Shown: positions 31,062-39,795, numbered from the stretch's first letter. The stretch is DNA of 64,000 nucleotides from Symmachiella dynata (GCF_007747995.1 NZ_CP036276.1:3463001-3527000), one strand, 5' to 3'. Notes: a model not told the origin generated them from the sequence alone. Numbers and translations: made by a program.

Positions 31062-32255
31062 TCACTGCTTTTGCTTCGCAGCGGACTTGATCAGAGCTTC
31101 TTTCGCTTTTCGTGTCATCGCTTTGATCGCTAATTCTCGTTTCAACGCCCGACTTTTACTGTCTTGCGACTCTTGGTAGACCAACTCGACAGGCAAACGG
31201 CTACGAGTATAACGTGAAGCTGTCCCGTTATTATGCTGCTCGCATCTCCGGGACAAATCGTTCGTGATTCCCGTGTAAAGCGAGCCGTCACTGCAGCGTA
31301 GTATGTAAACGAACCAGCTTTCGGCCAGTTGCTTCTTGAGCCGCAACACAGCGACCTCTTTGGCCTTGGCTTCGACCTCGATGGTGAGGTCCAGGTCTCG
31401 CCAACATTTGGGGAAATCCTCAATGTCAATGAAATCGTGATGACGCCGCGGCTTTGGCCCCTCCCAGCCTTCGATAGGGCTGGAGATGTGAAACATTGGC
31501 TCCCGGTCCCAAGTGGCAATGGCTTGCTCGGTTATCTCTTCGACAGATTTTTCATCTTGATTGCAGCGGTGATGATGGACGTCATAGACCAACGGGATGC
31601 CTTCTGCCTTGCACAGCGGTAGCAGGTCAGAGGGTGTGTATGTCGTGTCATCATTCTCGACTGTCAGCCGGGTTCTGACCCGTGAGGACAATCGTTTCAG
31701 ATTCCTAGAGAAATCAGCCAGGGCCTTTTGTTTATCACCATACGCTCCGCCACCATGGATATTCACGACATCAGCTGCAACCCACTCAGCAACCTCGGCC
31801 TGGTATTCCAATTCAGCAATCGATCGGTCGACAACGTCCGGACGAGGCGAGTTTAGCACCACAAATTGATCGGGATGAAAACAGGTTCTAATGTTGTGTT
31901 CCTGGGCAAACTTGCCGCATGCCTTGAACTGACGCACGATCTCATCGCCCTCGGGAAGATCGAACACATCGTAGCCGCATTCGGCATGCGTCTTCACTGG
32001 CAGGACTTGACTGTTGATGCGGAAGCAGCCGATGCCGTTGTCGGCACAGAATTGAAGTGATTGCAGTAAAGCCTCGGCATTTGCCATGCACAACCCGGAC
32101 AGCTTTTTCAGAGCGGCATCCCGCTCCATGCTGCTGATTGCTTTGACCGTCGTGTTGCGAAACTTGATGGCCTGGTCCATGAAGGTGCAGCAGAGGCCAA
32201 AGCGAATTGAGGACGAACGTGTTGCTTTGTTTTTCAAGAGGCTACGTTTCCCCAT
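31062..32255 (-). CDS. uvsE: UV-damage endonuclease (UvsE/UVDE) fused to a GIY-YIG nuclease domain
   Basis: 397 residues. Residues about 18-305 are a UVDE TIM-barrel: IRFGLCCTF, RINSQVLPVKTH, FHPDQFVVLNSP, VNIHGGGAYGDK, LTVENDD and YDVHHHRCN carry the expected metal-binding His/Glu/Asp. From residue 313 a GIY-YIG domain of the YhbQ/UPF0213 type follows (VYILRCSDGSLYTGITNDL, then RRCEQHN and RYTRSRLPVELVY), with the catalytic Tyr/Arg pattern intact. UVDE nicks DNA 5' to UV photoproducts; the second nuclease could act on the resulting structure. The frame is continuous through the junction. The gene lies 21 nt after the deaminase. Fusion rarity is my impression, not checked. Confidence 0.93.
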   Translation of the reverse strand: MGKRSLLKNKATRSSSIRFGLCCTFMDQAIKFRNTTVKAISSMERDAALKKLSGLCMANAEALLQSLQFCADNGIGCFRINSQVLPVKTHAECGYDVFDLPEGDEIVRQFKACGKFAQEHNIRTCFHPDQFVVLNSPRPDVVDRSIAELEYQAEVAEWVAADVVNIHGGGAYGDKQKALADFSRNLKRLSSRVRTRLTVENDDTTYTPSDLLPLCKAEGIPLVYDVHHHRCNQDEKSVEEITEQAIATWDREPMFHISSPIEGWEGPKPRRHHDFIDIEDFPKCWRDLDLTIEVEAKAKEVAVLRLKKQLAESWFVYILRCSDGSLYTGITNDLSRRCEQHNNGTASRYTRSRLPVELVYQESQDSKSRALKRELAIKAMTRKAKEALIKSAAKQKQ

Positions 32256-32276
32256 TCATCCAGGTGTTGTGCAGCT

Positions 32277-32735
32277 TCATTTGGAATCATCCTTCGATGC
32301 CGCTTCAAACAACGCATGACATTCGGCTTCAAGAATCCCGCCGATCAATGTGCAATCGTGAAACGGGGTTCGCTGTGCAACCTCTTGCGCGAAGATGTCG
32401 ATTTGTTTCCAACCGAGTTCTTGCAGAAATTGGATCGACGAACCAAACACCACCGTTTCGATTCCGGTCCACAGGATCGCTCCTTGGCACATCGGGCAGG
32501 GTTCAGCGGTGGTGTACAGAGCCAATCGTCGCTCTTTCCAATCACGCACCCCTGCGGCCATTTGATTGATGGCGTCGATCTCCCCGTGCCACGTGGGGTT
32601 GATGGACGACCTATTCCAGCCCTCCGCAAGAATCTCTCCGGAAGTCTGATCGGTAATCAATGCGCCGAACGGAAGGTCGGGAACATTCGCAGCCAGTTCA
32701 ATCGCTCGTCGCATGTAATGTTCGTGGTCAAGCAT
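32277..32735 (-). CDS. Nucleoside/tRNA-type cytidine-adenosine deaminase family protein
   Basis: 152 residues from ATG 32735, whose A is the last base of the TspO stop (TAATG). The longer frame to 33131 is the TspO gene in another frame. Zinc-binding motifs are HGEID (with catalytic Glu) and PCPMCQGA. RRAIELAANVPDLPFGALI is typical of guanine/nucleoside deaminases. The substrate could be guanine, a nucleoside or tRNA adenosine. It is translationally coupled to TspO. Confidence 0.9.
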   Translation of the reverse strand: MLDHEHYMRRAIELAANVPDLPFGALITDQTSGEILAEGWNRSSINPTWHGEIDAINQMAAGVRDWKERRLALYTTAEPCPMCQGAILWTGIETVVFGSSIQFLQELGWKQIDIFAQEVAQRTPFHDCTLIGGILEAECHALFEAASKDDSK

Positions 32736-33136
32736 TACTGCCCCCAATTCATCCACGTAATGCTGAGTTGTAAGTAGGTCGCAATCGAAACCCACACGAA
32801 GTACGGCACTTGCGCCACAGCCACCCAGCGATAATGCCGCCAGATTGCCACCATCATCCACATGATGGTGCCCAACACAATCAAGATGTCCACTGCTGCC
32901 AACGGCAGATTCCGCATTCCGAATTGAATGGGCGTGAAGATCAGATTCGCCACGAGATTGATGGCGAACGGAAGAGCGACCAGCCACGGCACTTTCTTGC
33001 GAAACGCCTGCACGAACACGAAGCCGAATGACACGATGATAATCGGGTAAAGAATCTGCCAGATCAAACCAATCGTGGAACCGGGGGGCGTCCATGAGGG
33101 TTTCGCCAAGTTGTTGTACCACTCCATCCATTCCAT
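32735..33136 (-). CDS. tspO: TspO/MBR-family membrane protein
   Basis: 133 residues with five hydrophobic helices. The hallmark NNLAKPSWTPPG is at the N-terminus; WxxLYP-like and NLIFTPIQFGMRN motifs follow. TspO binds porphyrins and is linked to tetrapyrrole, light and oxidative stress responses in bacteria. ATG 33136 is chosen, with an AAGGAG inside the end of the upstream zinc-ribbon gene, 12 nt away. A palindrome GTAAGTTACTTAC lies just before the start. It is coupled to the deaminase by TAATG. Confidence 0.92.
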   Translation of the reverse strand: MEWMEWYNNLAKPSWTPPGSTIGLIWQILYPIIIVSFGFVFVQAFRKKVPWLVALPFAINLVANLIFTPIQFGMRNLPLAAVDILIVLGTIMWMMVAIWRHYRWVAVAQVPYFVWVSIATYLQLSITWMNWGQ

Positions 33137-33146
33137 CGTAAGTTAC

Positions 33147-33365
33147 TTACTCCTTGCTCTGGCCGTAGAAGAGCATTCTTCCGCACGAATCGCACATGAA
33201 AGCGGCAACTTTGCCTTCAATCGGGAATTGTCCGCTCCAAAAGCTTCGCTTTGCTTCTGGAACTGTGTACTCAACATTTTCATGCGTGTTGAATGCCTTA
33301 TCGATCAGCCTGACAGCCTTCAAGGTGCCATCGCAATCAGGGCATGGTTTGTCCTCATGGCTCAT
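33147..33365 (-). CDS. Small zinc-ribbon protein
   Basis: 72 residues. Paired CPDC and CDSC motifs (MCDSCGRMLFYGQ) enclose a small beta domain. Similar short proteins are annotated as hypothetical zinc-ribbon proteins. It has AAAGGA 8 nt before ATG, is 36 nt after the EEP gene and 10 nt before tspO, and so belongs to the same transcript. Confidence 0.8.
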   Translation of the reverse strand: MSHEDKPCPDCDGTLKAVRLIDKAFNTHENVEYTVPEAKRSFWSGQFPIEGKVAAFMCDSCGRMLFYGQSKE

Positions 33366-33401
33366 TCGATGTCCTTTGGAAAAAATGGATGGAGTGGCAG
33401 G

Positions 33402-34262
33402 TCACTTCTGCGGGATTTCAAGCTCTGTGACAATCGGCAGGTGATCGGAAGGGAATCGACCGTCTCGCTGGTCATCAAGGGTCTGGAACCGCTCGACTTT
33501 GACTGTTTTCGTGGTGAATATAAAATCAATTCGTCGTTGGGGGATAATGGCTTTGAATCCGTTCCAAGTCGAATCTGGACCTGCGGGTTTTTGTACCGAA
33601 TGCTTGTAAGCATCGTGATATACGGGACGGGCCTGCGTGCCCTTTCCGATCAATGTGTCGTACGGGGGCGAGTCTGGCATCGTATTGAAATCGCCCATGA
33701 GTATGACAGGATGATCCACAACTTGTTCCCGCATTTGTTTCAATAAAAGTTTCGCGCTTTCAGCTCGAGCCTGCTTTCCACGATGATCAAAGTGCGTATT
33801 CATCACGTAAAAGACAGCTCCTGTTTGGCGATCCTTGAGCTTGACCCAACTGGCAATGCGCGGCAAGGCTGCATCCCATCCCTTGCTGGCAGTCTTGTCG
33901 GGGGTTGTGGAAAGCCAGAACGTCGATTCCTCGAGCAACTCGAAGCGCTCCTTGCGGAAGAAAATCGGTGTAAACTCGCCAGCATTTTTACCATCGTCCC
34001 GACCCACGCCATAAACGTCCATTTCCGATAGCCGTGCTTTCAAGTCCTCAAGCTGTTCGATGAGAACCTCTTGAAATCCAGCGATGTCCACTTTGTTTTT
34101 AATGACGATCTCGGCCACCCAATCTTTGCGATTCGGCCAAGCATTAATTCCGTCGCTGGGGGTGTTTAAGCGAATGTTCCACGTCATCACGTTCAGTGAT
34201 TCGGCGAAAGCATGTTGCCCCACCGTAGCCAGAAGCACAAAAGCAAAAAGGAGTCGTTTCAT
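33402..34262 (-). CDS. Secreted endonuclease/exonuclease/phosphatase (EEP) family protein
   Basis: 286 residues from ATG 34262, where a signal peptide starts (KRLLFAFVLLATVGQHAFAES). EEP motifs follow: MTWNIRLN, GFQEV (metal-binding Glu), NTHFDHRGKQAR, ILMGDFNTMPDSPPY, RIDFIF and SDHLPIV. The family includes DNases, sphingomyelinases and inositol phosphatases, and the substrate cannot be told from motifs. It is the first gene of the run that continues through tspO and uvsE. Confidence 0.92.
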   Translation of the reverse strand: MKRLLFAFVLLATVGQHAFAESLNVMTWNIRLNTPSDGINAWPNRKDWVAEIVIKNKVDIAGFQEVLIEQLEDLKARLSEMDVYGVGRDDGKNAGEFTPIFFRKERFELLEESTFWLSTTPDKTASKGWDAALPRIASWVKLKDRQTGAVFYVMNTHFDHRGKQARAESAKLLLKQMREQVVDHPVILMGDFNTMPDSPPYDTLIGKGTQARPVYHDAYKHSVQKPAGPDSTWNGFKAIIPQRRIDFIFTTKTVKVERFQTLDDQRDGRFPSDHLPIVTELEIPQK

Positions 34263-34728
34263 CGAGCTATACCTTGAATCATTAAGTTGTGACTGCCTGA
34301 GGTGCGAAAACTCATTCGAGATCCCTGCATCGATCCCGGCCTGAATGGTAGCAAATTCGCTCGCGGGAATCCGCTGCATCAATGACCATTGTTTGGCTGA
34401 CTGCTGCAAACCGCACAAAATAGGATTCGTACAGGTGATCTTTTTTTCTTGACGTCCCTGAACATATCGATCATGCGGGGACGCATCAGTTCTCAAAGTC
34501 ACCACTTGATAACGCCTTTAACCCCATTGGTTTAGGACGTTAACTCTTCCCCGGACTTTGGTTCATGGCTGCCGGGGCTCTCTTCGTGTCTGTCGAATGA
34601 CTTGGCATTTGTAAAGGAGCTTTGCACCAAATTTGTGCGCATCTGGCTGAGTGCCTTTCCGACGGGACTGCTACCTCGATAAATTGGCCGTTGATTAGCC
34701 GTTGAGCCAAGAGCAGAGAAAGTGTCGG
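34263..34728. other. Divergent intergenic region, no gene seen
   Basis: About 465 bases between the divergently transcribed EEP and FwdB-like genes. It must hold both promoters. No clear box pair, repeat or RNA structure could be identified by eye. Confidence 0.5.
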
Positions 34729-36009
34729 ATGGAAGTGATACAAAATGTCGCCTGCACAAAGTGTGGGTGTGTTTGTGATGACCTGCAGGTATCCGTCGAA
34801 AATGGCCGGATCCAAGCAGTGTCCGGCGCTTGTGAACTCTCCGAGTCCTGGTTTCTGGAACAAGACTCGCAGCAACCACCGAGTGCGGCAATCAATCAAA
34901 AGCCTGTCGAGATCCACACTGCGATTGAACATGCCACCGATTTATTATTGAAGTCGCAGGCGCCGCTGATTTTTGGGTTGTCGCGCAGCAGTTCCGAAGG
35001 GCAACGCGCCGCTGTGCAGCTTGCCGATACAGTTGGTGCAATCATCGACACGACGGCATCGCTCTGCCATGCGCCGTCGATCATGGCGATTCAACATGTC
35101 GGGGAATCGACATCTTCCTTGGGAGAGATCAAGAACCGCGCCGATCTGGTGATCTTTTGGGGCGTCGACCCCGTTATCAGTCATCCGCGGCATTTCGAAC
35201 GCTATTCCGTCGACCCGGTTGGCGAATTCATCCCGAACGGGCGGAGCGATCGCACTGTGATCGCAATAGACTCCGAGCGCACACAAACCGCAGACGCCGC
35301 TGACATCTTTCTCCAGGTCGAACCAGGCACAGACTTCGAAATGATTTGGACGCTCCGCAGTTTATTGCGCGGTGAACGGCCGGCAGAGGATGCCTATTCC
35401 GGCATTCCCATCGATCAACTCACAGAGTTAGCCGATCGCATGAAGTCGTGCCGTTGCGGTGTCGTCTTTTTTGGTTTGGGATTAGCCCATCAGCAATTGG
35501 GCCATCTCAACGTCGAGGCCTTGTTGCGACTCGTCACTGACTTAAATGCCCACACGAGATTTCATGCCCGGCGAATGCGAATGCATGGCGACGTCACCGG
35601 TGCCGACTGTGTGCTCTGTTGGCAGACGGGATATCCCTTTGGCGTCAATCTCGGCCGCGGGTATCCGCGGTATAATCCCGGCGAATATTCTGCCAACGAT
35701 CTGCTCGAACGTGGCGAAGTCGACCTGTGCCTGTTGGTCGGGGGCGAAAGCGTGCCGCACATGTCGCCTGCGGCGCGGCGTTATCTAGAAACCATCCCGA
35801 CGATTTTGCTGGACTACCCCACCCTGCCCGTTCATTTCCAGCCGCAGGTTCAATTCACCACCGCCGTGTACGGTGTGCATCTTCCGGGTATCGTTTATCG
35901 CATGGACGAAGTACCGATCCCATTGCGACAGGTTTTGCCGACGTCTTATCCCAGCGATGCTGAGATTTTGCAGCGGATCACGGATACGTTTGTCAACGTC
36001 GGTGGATAA
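34729..36009 (+). CDS. Formylmethanofuran dehydrogenase subunit B-like protein (FwdB/FhcB)
   Basis: 426 residues from ATG 34729; a TTG nine codons earlier is possible. The start NVACTKCGCVCDDLQVSV, LCHAPSIMAIQ, FWGVDPVISHPRH and RRMRMHGDVTGADCVLCWQTG fit the molybdopterin-oxidoreductase-type subunit B. In planctomycetes and methylotrophs this is part of the formyltransferase/hydrolase complex of the tetrahydromethanopterin C1 pathway. Partner subunits A, C and D are not in this window. The N-terminal Cys motif is retained. Confidence 0.88.
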   Translation: MEVIQNVACTKCGCVCDDLQVSVENGRIQAVSGACELSESWFLEQDSQQPPSAAINQKPVEIHTAIEHATDLLLKSQAPLIFGLSRSSSEGQRAAVQLADTVGAIIDTTASLCHAPSIMAIQHVGESTSSLGEIKNRADLVIFWGVDPVISHPRHFERYSVDPVGEFIPNGRSDRTVIAIDSERTQTADAADIFLQVEPGTDFEMIWTLRSLLRGERPAEDAYSGIPIDQLTELADRMKSCRCGVVFFGLGLAHQQLGHLNVEALLRLVTDLNAHTRFHARRMRMHGDVTGADCVLCWQTGYPFGVNLGRGYPRYNPGEYSANDLLERGEVDLCLLVGGESVPHMSPAARRYLETIPTILLDYPTLPVHFQPQVQFTTAVYGVHLPGIVYRMDEVPIPLRQVLPTSYPSDAEILQRITDTFVNVGG

Positions 36010-36047
36010 CAACATATCACGCATGATCACTAGTGCATCACAAACGC

Positions 36048-36081
36048 AAAAAACCCGGGCGACACATTGTCGTCCGGGCTT
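36048..36081 (-). terminator. Intrinsic terminator for the PEP-CTERM gene
   Basis: An 11-bp stem (36054-36064 with 36068-36078, one G-U) and a 3-nt loop is followed on the minus strand by a run of six T. It lies about 96 nt past the end of the PEP-CTERM gene and faces the FwdB-like gene end. Confidence 0.85.
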
Positions 36082-36173
36082 GAGGTCGGCCTATTGGTGC
36101 TTCCGGCACCCTCAAATCATTATCGGGGAGTCGTTCGATAATGCATCCGTTGTTCGTCGTAGTTCATGGATTG

Positions 36174-36920
36174 TTATTTGGCCGCACGACGTTGTTGGCG
36201 ACGGCGGAAGCCGATCAGGCCAATGGCTCCCAGGCCCATCAGCACGAACGATGACGGTTCCGGAACCGGATTGACCGGCGGCGGTTGCGTGGTGAAGTTG
36301 ATGTTGTCGACACCGACACCGCGATCCAGGCCACCGAAATCCAAGACCGCTTTCACAGCCACGCCGTTGGCGACGACCAGCAGGTTTTCCCAGTTGCCGT
36401 CGATCGGTTGGTTTTGTAGGTCCGCTGTGAAGGAGGTCATGCCGACGATGTTTGTCATCGCGTCATCGGAGAACAATGTCAACATCGCCGTGGCGGTCGA
36501 TCCAACGTCTTGGGCTCCCCCATCGACGCGGAAGTCGAAGATGTCCAAGCTCAAATCGGTGATCCCATCAGCGAAGCTGAAGATGTAATCCGAAGCATAG
36601 ACGTTCGAGCCCGGCGTGTTTTCATCTGTCAGGAAGAACTCACCCGCACGGTTGTCGACGGCTTGATCATTCATGACACCCGGATTCGTCCCGGTTGTAA
36701 ACGCGCTGCGCGGTTCGCCGACTGCGGCGATGTAGGACAGACCCGTGGGGTTGCCCGTGGCACCGGTGGTGGAAATTGAAACCAAGTTGTCGCCCGTATC
36801 GATCGCACCATTAACCGATTGCAGATCGGCATAGCCGCTTTCGAAGTCAATAAACCCAGCCTGTGCTTCTAAGCTACAAGCCACCAACACCGCCGCACTC
36901 AACATCAAACACTTCTTCAT
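36174..36920 (-). CDS. PEP-CTERM sorted secreted protein
   Basis: 248 residues from ATG 36920 (GGGGAGAG upstream). A signal peptide ends EAQAG, then a beta-rich body (FIDFESGYADL, DYIFSFADGITDLSLDIFDFRVDGG). The C-terminal sorting signal is VPEPSSFVLMGLGAIGLIGF followed by a basic tail RRRQQRR. An exosortase would cleave it at the envelope. The body resembles PEP-CTERM proteins with a beta-sandwich; the ligand is unknown. Confidence 0.93.
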   Translation of the reverse strand: MKKCLMLSAAVLVACSLEAQAGFIDFESGYADLQSVNGAIDTGDNLVSISTTGATGNPTGLSYIAAVGEPRSAFTTGTNPGVMNDQAVDNRAGEFFLTDENTPGSNVYASDYIFSFADGITDLSLDIFDFRVDGGAQDVGSTATAMLTLFSDDAMTNIVGMTSFTADLQNQPIDGNWENLLVVANGVAVKAVLDFGGLDRGVGVDNINFTTQPPPVNPVPEPSSFVLMGLGAIGLIGFRRRQQRRAAK

Positions 36921-37582
36921 CAAACTCTCCCCTTGATTTGCCCAAAACAAAAAAATGGTGAAACTTCAAACGATGTCCATCCTGCCGGCACAGATAGCCT
37001 GTCTGGCGTCACGGCCCACAAATTCCGTCGCGTGCTCACTTTTGTAGCTTTGCGACGAATACGGGGATTAGGAAAAACTGTGCCAATCGGAACGCTAAAG
37101 ACCGAACTGTCCCTCTAAGTGGCCATTCTGCTTGGACTTTTGCTTTTTTTCTTTTAGGCCACTTGTTGACTCACATTTCGGCATGTTCAATTTGATCGTC
37201 ATTTCCTTAGCAAATCGTAAAGGCTTCTTGACGCCGTTTTGGGAGGAGTGCAGCCAAAGATCGATTGATCAAAGCGAACCAGTTTGGATGGACCATGAGT
37301 TCGAAAGTGCGCGCAAGAGGAGCTATCGACAGGCTGAGCGCTTCGATGGCTGTCGGGGAAAATACCTGCGGTGAAGAGCAAGCTTTCAGCTACGGTGCCG
37401 GTTTTGTTCGAAATTTCACGGCACCCAAATGCGCAGCCTCAGCCATTCATTCCTAGGTGTTGGGGCATCACGTCAAACGACGTACGCCTCCCAGACCGGC
37501 GATACGGGCGATCGTCGCCACTGACTTGGGAGGTCGATGTTTCGCTGTCGGTCGCGCGGAACCTGACGCAAACAGTTCGACC
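36921..37582. other. Intergenic region, no gene seen
   Basis: About 660 bases upstream of the PEP-CTERM gene and downstream of the MgtC-like gene. Short frames in both strands lack Shine-Dalgarno sequences and any recognisable composition. I see no RNA gene. Confidence 0.5.
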
Positions 37583-38068
37583 TTAGGAGTCTTTAGGGGG
37601 GAGACTTTTCGTGGAACCGGTAATATCGGTGCGATGCTCCAGATAGCCGACCCCGACCAAAATGATGGTCGCAAATCCGGTGGCGACGAGTGCCAGTAGA
37701 TAGTCCCCCAATCCACAGGCGATCCCCACCGCACCCACGACCCACACGGTAGCGGCTGTCGTCAGCCCGCGGATGGATTTCCCCGCCTGGATAATCGAGC
37801 CAGCGCCCAGAAATCCCAGTCCACCGACGATTCCGGCAATCACGCGAGTAGGATCGACGCGGGTCGCTCCCTCAGTATCGGCCAATCGCTCCTGTAAGTT
37901 CCAGGCGGCCATCGTAAAGATAGCCGTCCCCAGCCCCACCATCATCTGCGTCCGCAACCCAGCCGCCTTGCCCTGTGTTTCACGCTCAAACCCCAACACC
38001 GCCGCACACAACACCGCCATCAGCGGCCGCAGGATAATGTCCGGGATGGAATCGATAAACTCGAACAT
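37583..38068 (-). CDS. MgtC/SapB-family membrane protein
   Basis: 161 residues from ATG 38068 (no clear Shine-Dalgarno; the frame opens at 38140). About four or five hydrophobic helices. GFERETQGKAAGLRTQMMVGLG and IVGGLGFLGAGSII are the MgtC/SapB hallmark. Family members are linked to magnesium stress and virulence, and their biochemical role is disputed. The last approximately 20 residues are polar. Confidence 0.9.
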   Translation of the reverse strand: MFEFIDSIPDIILRPLMAVLCAAVLGFERETQGKAAGLRTQMMVGLGTAIFTMAAWNLQERLADTEGATRVDPTRVIAGIVGGLGFLGAGSIIQAGKSIRGLTTAATVWVVGAVGIACGLGDYLLALVATGFATIILVGVGYLEHRTDITGSTKSLPPKDS

Positions 38069-38132
38069 GATGATTGTCTGTTGGGGGGAGTGCTCTTTCC
38101 ACCACTGGTCAGCCTCCCGCCTGCTTGCAGGG

Positions 38133-38555
38133 TTACACATTCACTTGATCATTGACGTATCGTTTGGCCAATCGCTCAGCAGTGTAAATGATGGACATGA
38201 GTACGCAGATCATCCTAATATTTTGTTGGGTATTTACATTTTGCCAATACATGCGTGACTCGAATTCCGCTTGCCGAATTCGTTCGTATAACAAATTAAT
38301 TCGGTCGAATGCGTCTACATCGGCGATCAGATCGGTGCGGTCAAGGGGAGATTGGGGAGGCAACGGTAAAGTGCCCAAAGGGACGATCACCAAGATAACA
38401 TAGCAAAGCAAGCCTCTGCATGTGTATTGAATGGTTTGCGATGTGGACCACCGTTGCTGTTGAGGCCGCATGATCCAATGTAAAAACCCCCAATAGACTA
38501 TCGTCAACACGGAAACCAGGACGAAATTCAGATCGAATGGGTCGATGTCAGACAT
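38133..38555 (-). CDS. Membrane protein, paralogue of the neighbouring gene (copy 1)
   Basis: 140 residues from ATG 38555. Two N-terminal hydrophobic segments (FVLVSVLTIVYWGFLHWI and LLCYVILVIVPLGTLPL) and one C-terminal (IRMICVLMSIIYTAERLAKRYVND). It shares with the gene at 38613 the order: TM helix, polar QxxxSTxxTIxY turn, TM helix, acidic Asp/Leu linker, RIN/RVDHF stretch, then TM helix and LAKRY-x-D. No known family is recognised. Confidence 0.75.
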   Translation of the reverse strand: MSDIDPFDLNFVLVSVLTIVYWGFLHWIMRPQQQRWSTSQTIQYTCRGLLCYVILVIVPLGTLPLPPQSPLDRTDLIADVDAFDRINLLYERIRQAEFESRMYWQNVNTQQNIRMICVLMSIIYTAERLAKRYVNDQVNV

Positions 38556-38612
38556 GAGCACAATCCCTTGTTGGTATTCGAACCCGCCTGGGCCAAGTCG
38601 TTCCAGTCGCGA

Positions 38613-39044
38613 TTACTTCGCGGATTGTTGCTCACTCACATCATCGCGGCAATAGCGTTTTGCCAATACTTGGCCCATTATCACTAAACCACCGAACACA
38701 TAAATGATCGTCATTGCCCGGATGAATTGGGACTTCCCCCAATGGACGTTGATTGCACCGTTAAAATGATCCACCCGTTCGACCAAAAAAGAATTCGGAT
38801 CTTCCGCGTTTTGCAATTCGGTGAGATCCAGCTCTAACTTTGGAGTTTCCGTGACAGCACATTGCCAGGCAATGCAAGTCGCCATCACATAGACCATGAG
38901 GCCCCCCAGCGCATATCGGATCGTATGTTCTGTCGACAATTTCTTCTGTGATGCCCGGATGATCAATGCCAGATACCCTAGGTACATCAACGCGACCGCC
39001 CCCGCGATGAGCATGATCGTGCCTATGTTATCAGTGGAAGACAT
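38613..39044 (-). CDS. Membrane protein, paralogue of the neighbouring gene (copy 2)
   Basis: 143 residues. Hydrophobic segments at about 8-27, 48-66 and 105-128. The motif set (LSTEHTIRYALGGLMVYVM, then LVERVDHFNGAINVHW, then VLAKRYCRDDV) matches the adjacent copy at 38133. The 57-nt gap and shared strand point to an operon made by tandem duplication. Function unknown. Confidence 0.78.
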   Translation of the reverse strand: MSSTDNIGTIMLIAGAVALMYLGYLALIIRASQKKLSTEHTIRYALGGLMVYVMATCIAWQCAVTETPKLELDLTELQNAEDPNSFLVERVDHFNGAINVHWGKSQFIRAMTIIYVFGGLVIMGQVLAKRYCRDDVSEQQSAK

Positions 39045-39150
39045 GAAGACAACTCCTTATCTGAGCGGTGAAACGCAACCCGTCTCCAAGGGGAGCCCCT
39101 AAAAAACAATTGGAGTCGCCCTGTCTTGAGACTTCCTTAGCAGGTTGAAC

Positions 39151-39444
39151 TTACGTCCGTCGTTGTATTTCATCCACACTGTCCGCCCATAGTTTTGAAC
39201 GGCGCGGCGATGAACGGTTGAGCCATTGCGGCAAACGGCCTGCTGCGCACCAAAAAGCCATTGTTAATCCCATTGGAAGATACAAGAGAGACAATGGGAG
39301 CGTAATGAACAACCATAATGGATGTGCACGTATCCATTCAGGATAATGCTCAAAGACCCCACACCAAGTCGAGATCATTATCCAGACATAGAATGCAACG
39401 AGACCAATGGAGAAGCGGATCACAAGAAAGAGAAACCGCGCCAT
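39151..39444 (-). CDS. Small membrane protein
   Basis: 97 residues from ATG 39444 (frame opens at 39462). Two hydrophobic segments are visible (FLFLVIRFSIGLVAFYVWIM and LWLFITLPLSLLYLPMG), then a basic tail (NRSSPRRSKLW). No family recognised. It is upstream of the tandem paralogues on the same strand. Confidence 0.65.
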   Translation of the reverse strand: MARFLFLVIRFSIGLVAFYVWIMISTWCGVFEHYPEWIRAHPLWLFITLPLSLLYLPMGLTMAFWCAAGRLPQWLNRSSPRRSKLWADSVDEIQRRT

Positions 39445-39591
39445 AGTGAAGCACCTCAGCAACTGTGGGAAAAGTGGTCTGTGATACCGGGGCGGGTAAT
39501 ACTATTAACATAGATACCACTTCTGACCAAGCCTTTCTGCTGGCAGACGGTGCGGGGCACTGTCTCTCCATCCGCAGCTTGGAGAGAAAGG

Positions 39592-39774
39592 TTATTTGCG
39601 CTTGCAAAGTTCCACTAGCTTTTCCGGGCGTTTAGGGCCATTCAATTCTTCAAGCAACTCACTGGGAAAATCACGAAAAGGATTCCCCCACCATTTTCGC
39701 ATTTTCCGATTCCAAATTCGCCAACCGACGCCTGGAATCGCTTTACAGACATAGCGGGATTTTGCTTTTCCCAT
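39592..39774 (-). CDS. Small basic Trp-rich protein
   Basis: 60 residues from ATG 39774. KSRYVCKAIPGVGWRIWNRK and RKWWGNPFRDFPSELLEELNG are followed by KRPEKLVEL. Proteins of this pattern seem common in planctomycetes, from memory. The Trp/basic composition hints at nucleic-acid or membrane contact, but nothing is established. The frame opens at 39876 in the repeat next to it, which I do not accept as coding. Confidence 0.65.
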   Translation of the reverse strand: MGKAKSRYVCKAIPGVGWRIWNRKMRKWWGNPFRDFPSELLEELNGPKRPEKLVELCKRK

Positions 39775-39795
39775 GATGTTGGTTGTAATAGTACC

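Noticed and set aside
33075-33746. 223-codon plus-strand frame
   Set aside because: Antisense to the TspO, zinc-ribbon and EEP genes, which carry clear family motifs.
35542-36274. Small frames around the FwdB-like gene end
   Set aside because: They overlap a conserved gene and a clear terminator hairpin.
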